A DNA stretch of 64,000 bases from Lutjanus erythropterus (taxonomy: Eukaryota; Chordata; Actinopteri; Lutjaniformes; Lutjanidae), in contig CM034607.1 in NCBI GenBank assembly GCA_020091685.1, forward strand, positions 745,176-809,175, written 5' to 3'. A program made the translations under genes and the position numbers. Below, piece by piece: positions 55,201-64,000 of the stretch. The notes below the pieces were generated by a model, which was given only the letters and a program-made list of their open reading frames with translations, was not told the DNA's origin and searched no databases. Positions within the stretch are counted from its first letter, which is position 1, and the number at the start of each line of letters is the position of its first letter.

Positions 55201-56524
55201 CTGCTGCACTGCTGGTCAGGCACAGAGGTCAGTTCTTTGTTTTGTCTTCATGGAGTTTCACAGGAGAACAGCATTGCAGAATCTACCAGGAGTACTCAAA
55301 AGTAGTAAGTACCCAAAAAACTACTTAATTACAGTAATTTAAGTATTTGTAATTAGTTACTTCCACCACTGACTATAGGAGCAAATTACAGAAAAGAATA
55401 CTACAAAACAAAACAAATATCACATCAATAACCAGTTCGACAGCTCATCACTGGTACTTTTCATGCAGCCATCCAGTCACAGTGGAGGAGGGGTGGAAAA
55501 AATACAACAAACTGACGGTGCTCGCCAAGATGTTTCCTCACCCACAAAATTTCATGAGCTCAGACAGACGAGTGGGCACCTGCACATGTAACTGTAACTG
55601 TTACTGCTGTGGATATTCCATATCACAACAATCACAGAATCTCAGCTGAAAAATTTATGCTCACAAAGCACTCTGAAGCACTTGCAGCTGGATGTTTTCC
55701 ATTTTTGTGTACCTGAAAAATCACTTAGACATAACTTTAGTCTGTAAATAGGGGTGACTAATTGTGAATTTGGTTGGACATTAACCACAGGATGGAGTTG
55801 GTGACTGATGATGAAGCTTTGATTGCTTAAACCAAGATATAGTTAAAAGTAAAATGATGAAATGTTTCTAACTTGCTGTTACATGTGTGTTTTTCAGGAA
55901 CATAAGGCTAAGGTGGTGCAGCTGGAGGAGCAGGTGGCAAAAGTGAAAACCTGTTACTCCGTGGCCCTGCGGAACCTGGAGCAGATCAGTGAGCAGATCC
56001 ACGCGCAGAGGGGGCGGATTAGAGCCAGCAGGGGGCGTCCTGCAGTCTGCGGGGGGCGGAGCTCCCCTGTAGGCGCTGAGGCTGAAGTCAGAGCTGCTGT
56101 CGGGATTCAAGTCAGCAGCTGTGTGGCAGTGGGCACTATAGAAAGCGACTGGGCGGACGGAGAGAAGACCCGGCTGTGGGTGGAGAGGCACAGAGAGAGC
56201 GGCTGGGGCCAGAGGGAGCGGCTGGAGGCCGAGCAGGCTGGCTCCGACAGCATGTCAGTCATCAGTTTGCAGACCATCGCCTCCGACCTGGAGAAGTGTG
56301 ACTCTGTGGAGCACCTGGGTGACCTGAGTGACGGCGGGAGCGCGCTGGGAGAGGAGTGGGACATCGACAGGAAGCCCAGAGAGAGGCCAGTCAGCAGGGT
56401 GATGACCGAGGAGCCCCTGGTAGAGGGGGCCTCTCAGGAGGAGGCCCAGCAGGAGAAGGGAGCAGTCAGTAAAGAGAAGCAGGAGAGCTTCATCAAGCAG
56501 CACCACAGAAGTGTTAGTCTATGA
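39260..56524 (+). CDS. sh3bp5l: sh3bp5l: SH3BP5-like coiled-coil protein (RAB11 GEF family), complete, GC-AG first intron
   Basis: Member of the SH3BP5/REI-1 family, cytoplasmic coiled-coil proteins that act as RAB11 guanine-nucleotide exchange factors. Coding exons: 39260-39532, 39854-39916, 40336-40464, 50155-50316, 53850-54023, 55898-56524, joining in frame to 475 residues (human SH3BP5L 393). Residues 1-91 form a Glu/Asp-rich N terminus ending in EEELDPRIQ. Residues 92 to about 305 are the conserved helical coiled coil, with [37 protein letters not shown] and [16 protein letters not shown]. The C-terminal tail keeps [21 protein letters not shown] and the terminal RSVSL, which identify the SH3BP5L paralogue. 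The remaining tail and N terminus are longer and divergent. The intron after exon 1 starts CAG followed by GCATGT, a GC donor; using the nearest GT would break the frame. Intron 3 is 9.7 kb and repeat-filled. Confidence 0.96.
39533..39853 (+). other. GC-AG intron 1 of sh3bp5l
   Basis: The exon ends ...ATT CAG (family residues R-I-Q) and the intron starts GCATGT. The acceptor TTTGTAG precedes GAG GAG CTG GAA (E-E-L-E), which follows directly in the human protein. Only the GC donor at 39533 preserves the frame. GC-AG introns are a known minor class (about 1% of vertebrate introns). Confidence 0.85.
39991..40264 (+). mobile_element. MITE with GGGCAATA termini in sh3bp5l intron 2
   Basis: Begins GGGCAATAGGCTTC and ends AATATCAATATATTGCCC. 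The interior (AGTAATGTGGATATATTGAC, AATAGAACAGCTACAAGAGT CTGGTATG) matches the element at 32225-32560. Confidence 0.65.
40600..40955 (+). mobile_element. Right part of a hAT-like element (family of 34996-35851)
   Basis: GACAAGAGGAAACATAAGAGC TTGTTAATTC, GATGCAGAAATGGCAGTGAA and TTATGCACAAAT match the interior of 34996-35851. The end AGAGTTTGGGAAACACTGG is its right terminus. In sh3bp5l intron 3. Confidence 0.6.
43194..43254. repeat. (GT)n microsatellite in sh3bp5l intron 3
   Basis: About 29 uninterrupted GT units, followed by TATGTGTG. Confidence 0.97.
43567..44110 (-). mobile_element. Degraded 3' region of a LINE, minus orientation
   Basis: The edge AAGTTCAAGTTCAACTTTAT is the reverse of a LINE 3' end with a short tandem tail. 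Following segments (CAGCTGTTCAGCAATTTGTC TGCCTGTGGAAGGAAACTAT; GCAGTCTGCAGTCCAGTCAG; CTTCTGTGCCTTCTTGAAGA) resemble the 3' portion of common fish L2/Rex-like LINEs. No reading frame survives. Confidence 0.55.
44158..45247 (+). mobile_element. Tc1-like transposon with internal deletion and inactivated transposase
   Basis: Termini (CAGCCCCAAGTTCAAAAATG TTGGGAC at left; GTGCCAACTTTTATGGAAAT GAGATTG at right) are inverted repeats flanked by TA on both sides (44156-44157, 45248-45249). From 44555 to about 45085 the plus strand encodes, across several frames, the catalytic half of a Tc1-family transposase: [13 protein letters not shown] near 44560, [42 protein letters not shown]. The conserved WSDES reads WSDKS, and there are several stops. 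The N-terminal DNA-binding half is missing: GGTTCACACTTAAAGATCTG joins straight to the catalytic part. Confidence 0.85.
45318..45440 (-). mobile_element. LINE-type 3' tail fragment
   Basis: CAGTTTTATTTGTATAGCAC CAAATC is the reverse complement of a frequent fish retrotransposon 3' end. No coding part. Confidence 0.45.
46129..46655 (+). mobile_element. MITE with TTAAAGGGGTAGTTCACCC-type termini
   Basis: Left end TAAAGGGGTAGTTCACCCAA and right end GGGTGAACTATACGTTTAA are imperfect inverses. The interior ACTCACCCTCATGCCGATTG is the signature of an abundant fish MITE. Fragments of the same family recur at 55235-55290 and 59560-59720. In sh3bp5l intron 3. Confidence 0.8.
46999..47436 (+). mobile_element. 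MITE with long inverted ends (GACAGTTCACC)
   Basis: The left half AAGAGACAGTTCACCCTAAA ... CTTCTCTCCAGTATAATGGA and right half TCCATTATATTGGAGAGAAG ... GAGGTGAACTGTCCCTTTA are mutual inverses over much of the element, so it can fold on itself. No ORF. Confidence 0.8.
47437..49462. other. sh3bp5l intron 3 sequence without recognised element
   Basis: About 2 kb AT-rich intron. No transposon end, microsatellite, RNA gene or credible ORF was recognised. Confidence 0.5.
49463..49590 (+). repeat. Three-copy tandem repeat, unit 43-47 bp
   Basis: TTAGCAGGTCTGGGGCTCCC TTTGAGACATGTCCTCCTGCCAGACTT is repeated with small changes at 49463-49505, 49506-49552 and 49553-49590 (last copy partial). Confidence 0.85.
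50825..51175 (-). mobile_element. LINE 3' end, minus orientation
   Basis: TTCAAAGTCAAAGTCTCTTTATTGTCAA is the reverse of a LINE 3' tail. GGATCGAAATTTCATTACTC TCAGACCCC and the AT-rich stretch after it are typical of the same 3' UTR. No reverse-transcriptase sequence remains. Confidence 0.55.
51225..51540 (+). mobile_element. Non-autonomous dispersed repeat (GATTAATCGTTGCAGCTCT end)
   Basis: ATTTTCATAGTTGATTAATC at the left and GATTAATCGTTGCAGCTCTG at the right frame an interior with AAATGTCAGAAAATGG, TTTCCCAAAGCCCAAGATGA and CCCAAAGCTATTCAGTTTAC, a widespread teleost repeat. Sits in sh3bp5l intron 4. Confidence 0.65.
52675..52800 (-). mobile_element. tRNA-derived SINE fragment with intact B box
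   Basis: GGAATCGAACCC at 52766-52777 is the exact reverse complement of the Pol III B box GGGTTCGATTCC. Body GATAGGACAGCTGAAGTAATGACAGGAAAG matches the SINE at 62385-62520. The A-box end is truncated. Confidence 0.65.
53366..53605 (+). mobile_element. Left part of a TAGGGCTGC-family MITE
   Basis: TAGGGCTACACAGTATGGTT and GTCTGTACCAAACATGTTTT CTTGGAGAACAAGA through GCAGCACTGCAGTACTTCAT match 11056-11280. The copy ends where the other carries an ATT microsatellite. Confidence 0.7.
54425..54788 (+). mobile_element. Degraded hAT element related to 2743-3478
   Basis: TTGATTCTTTGATGCATCCTGATTCGGGCGTGGA and the end GAGATTACCACCCCTAA correspond to both ends of the intact element at 2743-3478. The BED ORF is almost entirely gone; ATGGCTGAACATGAGCAGC near 54626 may be its start. 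Confidence 0.6.
54866..54902. repeat. (CT)n microsatellite
   Basis: CT-rich run (TCTCCCTCTCTCTCTCTCTC and on) with minor interruptions, in sh3bp5l intron 5. Confidence 0.9.
55235..55375 (-). mobile_element. Two MITE end fragments
   Basis: TGGAGTTTCACAGGAGAACA GCATTGCAGAATC belongs to the family of 46129-46655. AATTAGTTACTTCCACCACTG at 55353-55373 is a reversed end of the GTGGTGGAA family. Confidence 0.55.
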
Positions 56525-59490
56525 TGGCAAGCAGGAGAAGGCTGATGAGTGAGGATCATGGCGAGCAGATGATGAGGGATCAGAGAGGATATTAGAGGGG
56601 AGGGAGACAGCCCCCTGACTGAGAGCTGGCTGAATGTGAACTGCAGAGGCTGACAGTGATTGACACAGTGCCGCACTGACACTGCAGTTAGGAAGAGCAG
56701 GAGGGTTGGCAGGTACATCGGCCGCACACTAATGAATCTCTACGTGATGGCAATAAAGACAGAGCAAACCTGCAGAGAGCGATGACCTCCCTCACACTCG
56801 GACTCTGCAGTGTGTGATCCAGTGTGTCACTCCACACACTGACATGTGCATGAAACAAACAGGCTGAAGGAAACGAATCACTGTCAAATACAAACAAGCT
56901 GTTTAGAAACAATGCAAACACATACTAATGTTGAATTCCTGCGTCTGGTATTTAATGTCCCTGCAGAGCATTTAAAAAGTTGTCCTCTGTGCTCACGTGA
57001 TGTCAACCTGTGACAAATGTGCTTCTTGAGTAATACCAGTCTGTTCTTATTTTTGTAGCTTTGGCCATTATTTCTGTCAGATATAATCACTTTGGATTCA
57101 TTGAATAACGTTGGATTGTGGGCATCCAAGGAAAAATTATTAAGCACATACAAGTTAGGTGATGTTTAGAAATGAAGAGCAAGTAAAAATGTTTGGGATA
57201 TAATATTTGAGGCATTATCTTGATAAACTATACAAATGGAATCAAAAGTTTGAAATGTACAGGCCTTTATCTTCTATCACTATACAGAGTTTTTTATTCC
57301 AAATAATGTGGCCAAATACTACTTTTCCATTGCCTTATAAAGTGACCATAGCCATATGGCCTCAGCTGTATTTATGAATATATAAATATGTACTGATAAA
57401 CTTGTGAACTAAGTGCAGTTTTAAGGAGGTATTGTTGTGTTTGTAGAGATATTAACTGTCACAAAAATAATTTTACTGACTGGTTATTGTTGGGCCTTAA
57501 AATATACATTACGTTTCTTTGTTGATCTTGATTGCTCAGCTTTTGTCAGAGCAAAACTGCTTCAATAGTTTACTTCTCCGGGGATGTAACTAATAAACTC
57601 TCCAAGAGTCGAGCTACATGCATGACCACGTCTGTTGCCTCTAGTTTCATGACCATGTGGTGAGTGCTGGATCAGTGGTAGAGTGTGCAAAGCTGCTGGT
57701 AATGAGACTGAAGTTGGGCCTCAAAATATCAAACATTTAGCTGTGTGGGTGGTCCCTCCATCAGCCATCTCAGCCACTGATAACACACTTTAACTCAAGT
57801 GTATCTGTCATATGTCCAACAGTGAGATTCATCAGCCTCCAGACATATTCATGTTCACCTTCAGCAGCTGATGCAACATGGGGACAAACACTAGCTGACA
57901 ATAAGGACATTTGTCTCCTTTAAATAGGTACTCCCTTTTAAATGGCATTAACCAATTTAATTACCTTAAGTGAGGTACACTCTTCACATTAGGAAAAGGC
58001 TGTGTGCAGCAATGGAACTTGCTCAGGTGTAAGTATATGAGGGATCCTCAAAAACATCTATTTTATGTGTTTATGTTAAAAATTGGCTGACATATCAGCA
58101 TTAGATATCAGACTTTTTGAAATATCCATATCCTCAAGTTTACCTCCATGAAACTAGAGGCCTGAGTCTCTGCTATCACACCCATACAGCCATATCCCAA
58201 GTTCTGCCTTGGGAAACAGCCAAATGTTTGATAAGTTGGTGATTTATAGAATTTTATTTGAAGTGCCTACGAGTCCTGATTGGGTTCAGTTTGCCAAAAA
58301 TGATCCTACTATTAATAAATCTAAGAGGTGGGTGCCACATATTTACAGTTAGATTGAAATATCATGTAAAATGATTTTAGTGAAAGCAGCATTAGTCAGT
58401 GGAGAATCTGATTCAGCTGGAGAGAATAACTGTTTGTATGTTTTGTTGTATATATTTAGGCAGATTTAAGCTGTATGATTTAAAAGGCAGTGTTTGACAT
58501 GAATGATGCCTTGATGTTGGGCACATGTAAATACAGGAAACCCAAGAGTTCAGTTGTTCTTCCCAGCAGACTGGTATCAATTTCATGTATGAAATGTAAT
58601 TCCAGCTAAACCTCAAGGTGATGTGGTTTACATTTATGTTTGCATATGAATTACACATACCAGTATTTGAACATGCCTCAGGTACCGTCTAAAATGAGAG
58701 ATTGGGTATTGGTGAGAAAGCGACTTTTTGCAGCGATCTAATACCATGTAATCTATTAATGCCAAAATGGAACCCTGCTACTTACCAGCAGTGTCCCATA
58801 TTACAAATTTTATATGGTCTGTAGAGAAGGCCAGAACACTGTCACTATTACCACTTACAGCTTCACATAGAAGGTCATATTCCTGGGTTGTAAAGTCAGA
58901 CATCTCTGGTTAAGTTCTCACTGGACATATGTGCAAATGTACTGTTTGAATTCTCCATCAGTGCAGAGCTGGATGAACTGACTGTTATCTGATATCTGAC
59001 TTTTACTAAAAGGAAAATGCTAATTTAAGTTGTGAATTTTAATTTGAAATTAATTTGTTTATAGGAACATTACATTTCTTGTTATCCAAGAGGAAGCAGA
59101 TTGCGGGTTGTTTTGTTCGTGTGTTAAGTTCTCTCATTTGACATTTACTACATGTAGAGGCAGTGAAAGCTGAAACAGAAGGACTTAAACTTATGATCCA
59201 AACAGTATTGTGTGTGTGAGAGAGTGTGTATACTTTGTTTTTCAAAGCTGTGCTGTGATTTCATTTAAAAAGTGGGTTTGCACAGCTGCTGCGTGTTTGC
59301 ACTTGATTCCTTGGTTACAGTATATTTAATGACTTCAGTCTAACCTGTTTACATCTCTGCTGTAGAAAACATTGTATTAACAGTTTGTTAATGTACAGTG
59401 TCAAGAGTAACAGATGTATAATCCTGCTGAGCATCAGATATCTACATTATTTAACATGCAAATGTTCTTTTATGGAACTTCATTATTAAA
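56525..59490 (+). other. Probable long 3' UTR of sh3bp5l, no recognisable repeat
   Basis: About 3 kb with no coding potential in either strand and, unlike all other long noncoding stretches here, no transposon I recognise. The lack of insertions fits a transcribed 3' UTR ending near the ATTAAA at 59485. This is inference; the short UTR ending after 56757 is equally possible. Confidence 0.4.
56752..56757 (+). terminator. sh3bp5l proximal polyadenylation signal AATAAA
   Basis: The first AATAAA after the stop codon, about 230 bp downstream. A distal alternative, ATTAAA at 59485-59490, would give a 3 kb UTR. Confidence 0.45.
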
Positions 59491-59559
59491 AAGATACAGT
59501 ATTTAACTTCCTTTGCTGTGTTGTAATAATTTAAGCATATGTGTGTACATATATATATA

Positions 59560-59720
59560 TAGTATTTTAGTCCACAAAGCTCTGCTGGAGTTTCACAGGA
59601 AAACAGTGTTGCAGAATCTCCTAAACAGTGGAAGTGAATGGTGACCAGCTCTCAAACAGAAAAAAACAACAGAATAAAAACAGAAAATACCTCCATACTG
59701 CTCGTCTGGTGTAATCCACC
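59560..59720 (+). mobile_element. Fragment of the 46129-46655 MITE family
   Basis: TAGTCCACAAAGCTCTGCTG, CAGTGTTGCAGAATCTCC and GTGGAAGTGAATGGTGACCA match 46215-46300. Both termini are missing. A short (GT)n tract follows at 60037-60058. Confidence 0.65.
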
Positions 59721-61717
59721 AGGTGTAATTTCAGCAAAACAGCAACGAATATGAGTAATAAAAGACTATATTTATAATGACTGGTCAGGTGGTCAGGTTT
59801 AAACATAAAATGGCAGATCCACAAAAAGCATATGTGAAGTTACTCTAAGTCACTATAATAAATACAAATGAATATACATGATAATAAACATGCTAAGACA
59901 TACATACACACAATTTACCCACTACCTACCCTTAAAAGAGGTTAACATACAGTATTGTATTGTCCATGGCTGTGTCTCACATTGTTCCTCTGATTGTGTC
60001 CCTCCTCTCCCGTGGCTGCCAGTACCTCCAATTCTGTGTGTGTGTGTGTGTGTGTGTATCTTGAGTCTAGTTATTTATTAGTTTGTTTGCCTGCCTGCCT
60101 GAGGTACTCACACCTGTTCTCCCCGTCTCCAGCATCACCTATCTGCCAGCTCACCTCGCCTGACTGCCAAGCCAACCTGCCAGCGTTCATTCCAGGGATT
60201 TCCCCCTGCAAGCCTTCACCCATGGATGCTGTCCCCCTCACCTGAGCTCCAACTCTTTACAGTCATCTGAAGGCAGCAGGTATTTGTTCCATCTGCAGTC
60301 GCTAACTGGAAGATATTGCACACTTCAAGCCAAATTTAGAAATGGCCAATCTGCTGGTTAAATTTTGTGCAACCAGTACTATTCAACCAGTACTATTTCT
60401 AAAAGGACAGACACAAGGTCACAGGGTTCATTTATTAATTTATCGATGCTAGTTGTAGTTATCTTTATGCTACTCACAAAACTCTGTAGCCTGGTGGTTC
60501 AGCAGCCAATACTTCTGTATCTGGCTGTGGTTGGGGTACATGTTGTCTTTTTGTAGCCTCTGGACTGTGCAGGCACCTCCCCTCACTCATATCACTGATG
60601 TTCGATAGATGGGGACCACTGAGGTTCCTGGCAGTTTAATCACCCTCAGCAGAGTCCTCCTGTCCTGAACATTCCCTCTCAGTTTGTGATGTTTCCATTC
60701 AAGATGCTTTCTGGCAAAAGTTGACAAGAATTTGGCATAAGAATTTTGCAGCCGTTTCGGAGTCCTCTTAACCAGGGTGGACCAGCTTCTCTGATGTAGA
60801 CAGGAGTGTATGTCTTTGCCTCCTTTCTCCAAAAAATCAACAATCAGCTCATTGGACTTGTTGACACTGAGCAGCAGGTTGTTTTCTGTGCAAGAATCTC
60901 TGCAAGACTATTGATTTCCTCCCAATATGAAGTCTTGAGTTGGCCCTATGTTAAAATCGACCATTGTTCATAGGCAATTGGCAATATCTTCATCCCCCCT
61001 CCCACCTCCACCCATCCTCTTGAGTCTCAGCTGGGAGAATGAATTTACTGTTACACACGCTGTGTACATTCACTATGCCCAGTAAACAAAAAGAAATGAA
61101 ATATCCTCACACCTATTTTCCTTTTTAAACAGAGAAATGCAACCATACATTTTCTGAATCCAATCCCTCTTTTACCAAACAAAGACAAGCTTAACTGACT
61201 CATTAACTCCTTATAAAACACACTTCATTCAAACTCGACAGAAAAATATGTAAAACTCACCAGAACCATCCTTGATAGTCTGCCCACTCTTCCAACAATC
61301 ACCAACTCTGGTTTGGTTGAATTAAATACTTAATTCACAGCGTGAAATGAGTGTAAAGAGTCTGACTCTGCAGGCTGTTCACTTCACACTCCTTCACCCA
61401 GCTCAGAGTACTCATGGCCAGCTGAGTGGGTGTGTCCTGTTCTGCTGGATGAGAGCGCGATGTGGAGCAACAGCTGTCAGTTTGCAGACAATTACATTAG
61501 CAAAATAAAATGACAAATATCGCCCCAAAATTCAGCCAAAAAAGCAACCGGCGATGCCAGTCCATTGTCAGTCAACCCTAATGAAGTCTCACTGTTGTTT
61601 GAAGTCCAGCCAATGATAGTGGTGCCATCTGCAAACTTCATTATAGTTTTCTCCATGTCAGGGGCTGAACAGGAGGGGGCTGAGCACACAGCCCTAGGGT
61701 GCTCCGGTGTTGAGCAC

Positions 61718-61796
61718 CAGATTGGTGGTCTCACCTCCTTCACTCTGGTGCTCTGGTGTTGAGCACCAGAGTGAAGGAGGTGAGACCACCAATCTG
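61718..61796. repeat. Perfect 36-bp inverted repeat with 7-base spacer
   Basis: Arm 61718-61753 is the exact reverse complement of 61761-61796; the spacer is TGGTGTT. It lies inside the palm region of the decayed LINE. Its inner part repeats GGTGTTGAGCACCAG, also present just upstream. Confidence 0.95.
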
Positions 61797-62384
61797 AATT
61801 GTCAGGGGTCTGTTTATGAGGAAGTCCAATATCCAGCCGCAGAGTGTTCAATTTGCCAATCAGCTTCATGGGGGAGATTGTGTTGAGTTCTGAGCTGAGA
61901 TCAGCAAACATTCTGATGTAGGTGTCATAAAGGGGGGGCTGTGTCTGCCAAAATGTATTTTTTCATGAAGCCAGCATATTCCTTAAATTGTTTCCAATGG
62001 AAGTGCTGAATATTAACACTCTGCTACAAATGCCAGCAGCATGACAAGTGACTGAAAGTCTTTTCTGTGCTGAGTGCTGGGAGTCTTTTTGTTTTTTCTG
62101 GTTGCAGAAAGTTGAAATGTTCAACTTTGGGGAAAATGCCGTGCTCACCACTGTAACTTTTTACCCAGCCATCCAATCACAACGGAGGAGGGGAGGAATG
62201 AAAGGCTACCAAAAACTGGGATCCAACTATCTTCAGTTCTTGACCAAACTATGGTTCTCACCCTTTTCCATGTGCTGGCTTGGCTTGACTCAGATGGACT
62301 TGGGATGTCAGTGATTTACATCTCCATTATTATGACACAGCTACCCACTGCTTTTATGCATTCAAACTATAAGACAGCGAAGGA

Positions 62385-62520
62385 TTTGACAGGAAAGGGG
62401 GAGAGAGAGCGGGGGAATGACACAACTGTAGACAGAGGTCAAATCCATAACCGCTGCAGAGAACTCACAGCCTTGGAACATGGAGCAAACACTCTACCGA
62501 CTGAGCTACCTAGCCACCAA
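62385..62520 (-). mobile_element. tRNA-derived SINE, minus orientation
   Basis: On the minus strand the head GGTGGCTAGGTAGCTCAGTC GGTAGAG carries a good Pol III A box (TAGCTCAGTCGG; plus positions 62492-62508). The B box is eroded (GGTTATGGATTTGACC). The tail region CTCTCTCCCCCTTTCCTGTC is that of a common fish SINE. Not a functional tRNA: no acceptor-stem pairing. Confidence 0.75.
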
Positions 62521-63194
62521 GCTGAGTGTTTCAACTGAACACGAACACGAAACAATAAAATAAAACAGTTATCCAAAAGTACAAACAGGGACGCCCTCAA
62601 TATCTCATGAACATGGACCAGCAGGTCCGTCCTCTTTCCCTACATGTTTTAGCTTTCCCTTCATTCAGAACAAGGACCAGAGGAAATCAGGCTACTCTAC
62701 GTTGTGCTGACATTGTCAGATTCAGTATTTGTCGATAACACAAATTATGTACAAAGTCAGGAATTTGAGAACCATAAATTAACCGTTACTTCCACAGCTA
62801 TTCAGTATCATAGCAACCGGCATCACAGCTGGGTGTTTTCAATAGAGCACCTGGTGTTTTCAGCTGGAAAACAATGCTTTTGTGGATGCAGGGCCTTCGA
62901 CTTAACACTGCAGAGTCTTTAGGCACAGGGACGATGGTAGCTATTTTGAAGCAGGTGGGAATACTCTGCTGCGACAGTGACATGTTAAAGATGTTGGTAA
63001 TGACATCGACTAGCTGGTTGGCTCATGTTATCAGGCCCAGCAGCTTTACTCATATTCACTCTCAGCAGGAATGTTTCTCACATCCTCTGTGGAAACTGAC
63101 AGTGGCAGGTCCTCTGGAGGCAGAGTCGACTTCACAGCTGACTCTTTGTTGAGGAGATCAAAGTGAGCATAAAATGTGTGCTAACACTTTATTT

Positions 63195-63410
63195 GAAGGG
63201 ATGTGCATAAGTCAAGTCAAAGCATTTATTGTCATATGCACAGTTAAAAGCAAGTTTCCCTGTACAGTGAAATTCTTATAAAAGTGGAGAAAAATATAGT
63301 CTAAAAAAAATTGAAAGTATGAATAGAAAATATAGACACACAAGAGATAAGATATCAGGAGAGATAAGAGAAAATTATGTAACTGAGGAACACTATGTAT
63401 AATATAAAGC
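63195..63410 (-). mobile_element. LINE/SINE 3' tail, minus orientation
   Basis: AAGTCAAGTCAAAGCATTTATTGTCAT and CAGTGAAATTCTTATAAAAG are the reverse of a widespread fish retrotransposon 3' end. No coding part. Confidence 0.5.
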
Positions 63411-63412
63411 AG

Positions 63413-63500
63413 GGGTGTCAAATGTATGGCCCGCAGGCCAAAACTGGCCCGCCAGAGGGTCCAGTCCGGCCCGCAGGATGACTTTGCAAAGTGTGAAAAT
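63413..63500 (+). mobile_element. hAT end (CAGGGGTGTCAAATGTATGG CCCGC)
   Basis: The start CAGGGGTGTCAAATGTATGG followed by CCCGCAGGCCAAAACTGGCC CGCC is a characteristic left terminus of a hAT family abundant in fish. The rest of the element is either interrupted by the next one or outside the window. Confidence 0.65.
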
Positions 63501-63519
63501 TACAGAGAAGACATTAATT

Positions 63520-64000
63520 TTAGGGTTGAAACGATTCCTCAAGTAATTTGAGTAATTCGATTATTAAAGTCGGTTTAAATCTGAACAACTGTACAGCACA
63601 CTGTGTTTGGCATGTGGGCGTTATTAAAGACCAGAGTATTGATGAGCGCCACCATTTAAATTTTGATGTAATTTATTATCACACAGCTGCAGCATCTCTC
63701 CTCTCTGCGTCAATGCAGCTCCTCCATACACACACGTACAGTACAGACACACACAGAGGTCAGTGTGATTCTCTGACCCTGTCTGTATCTGATCTGTTGA
63801 CTTTCTTCATCAGCAGGATGTTTTATAAAGAAAAAAAGACTAAACCTAACTCGCATTTTGTGTTTTTCCCTACATATTAATCCACCCGCAATTCAGTTTT
63901 CACAGCAGCAGAGAAGCTGCGTGTGGAGGAGACTGTTGTTAATGATGGAGTTTATTACAACAGGCGAAACAAACGTGATGGTTAATGACATCGACACCAT
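63520..64000 (+). mobile_element. Left part of a second hAT-like element, cut by the window edge
   Basis: TAGGGTTGAAACGATTCCTC AAGTAATTTGAGTAATTCGA TTATTAAAG matches a fish hAT left end. The body continues to the edge with CpG-containing sequence (GAGAAGCTGCGTGTGGAGGA) that may lead into a transposase exon beyond 64000. Confidence 0.6.

Larger units (their letters stand above)
60560..63175 (-). mobile_element. Broken non-LTR retrotransposon (reverse-transcriptase ORF in three pieces)
   Basis: Read on the minus strand, three segments are colinear with a fish LINE reverse transcriptase. 63170-62800 holds the N-terminal fingers block (MSLSQQSIPTCFKIATIVPVP). 61910-61490 holds the palm (FADLSSELNTISPMKLIGKL, GGLTSFTLVLNT, KFADGTTIIG, where the FADD catalytic box reads FADG). 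60930-60560 holds the thumb (NNLLLSVNKSNELIVDF, LVKRTPKRLQ). Unrelated DNA separates the pieces, including a SINE. Many stops; inactive. The clade (L2/CR1/Rex-like) is not certain. Confidence 0.75.

Noticed and set aside
55868..56506. Minus-strand ORFs opposite the last sh3bp5l exon
   Set aside because: Shadows of a GC-rich coding exon on the other strand.
62492..62508. tRNA gene suggested by an A-box-like TAGCTCAGTCGGTAGAG (minus strand)
   Set aside because: The B box is eroded and no acceptor stem forms; it is the head of a SINE.

Overview
The window is vertebrate nuclear DNA, almost certainly from a ray-finned (teleost) fish, probably a percomorph. The evidence is GT-AG introns of 0.1-10 kb, orthologues of vertebrate genes spread over many short exons, long CA/TA/GT microsatellites, and many fish-type transposons (hAT, Tc1-like, L2/L1-like LINEs, tRNA-derived SINEs, TIR-bearing MITEs). 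No prokaryotic gene, CRISPR array, rRNA gene or intact viral gene was seen.

Four protein-coding genes can be rebuilt exon by exon. (1) ddx39b (UAP56 RNA helicase) lies on the minus strand from the left edge to about 9.4 kb. Six coding exons (codons 1-293) are present and the 3' part is outside the window. (2) polr1h (ZNRD1/RPA12, RNA polymerase I subunit) is on the plus strand at 9.4-12.4 kb, divergent from ddx39b across a shared promoter of about 0.2 kb. (3) gtf2h4 (TFIIH p52) is on the plus strand at 16.1-34.6 kb with 13 coding exons and 468 codons. (4) sh3bp5l (SH3BP5-like, RAB11 exchange-factor family) is on the plus strand at 39.2-56.5 kb or beyond, with 6 coding exons and 475 codons; its first intron has a GC donor instead of GT.

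The first three genes serve core gene expression: mRNA splicing/export, Pol I transcription, and TFIIH-dependent transcription and repair. Their human orthologues all lie in the MHC region of 6p21.3, so the block looks like a piece of the conserved MHC-linked framework in a fish. No MHC gene itself is in the window. SH3BP5L is on a different human chromosome (1q44).

Layout: 0-9.3 kb ddx39b, with a complete hAT element (8-bp target duplication) and an L2-like LINE end in its introns; 9.3-12.4 kb polr1h with two DNA transposons; 12.4-16 kb intergenic, with a near-perfect 0.1-kb inverted repeat around TA microsatellites; 16-34.6 kb gtf2h4, introns full of MITEs and an L1-like LINE fragment; 34.6-39.1 kb intergenic transposons and a 39-bp-period minisatellite; 39.2-56.5 kb sh3bp5l, whose 9.7-kb intron 3 holds a deleted Tc1-like transposon, LINE ends and MITEs; 56.5-59.5 kb probable long 3' UTR; 59.5-64 kb a broken minus-strand LINE carrying a perfect 36-bp hairpin, a SINE, and hAT ends at the right edge.

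I found no convincing new biological system. The most unusual signals are the GC-AG intron, the template-switch-like perfect hairpin in the LINE, the large TA-linked inverted repeat, the compact divergent promoter, and the hAT element with an intact-looking but altered BED finger ORF.
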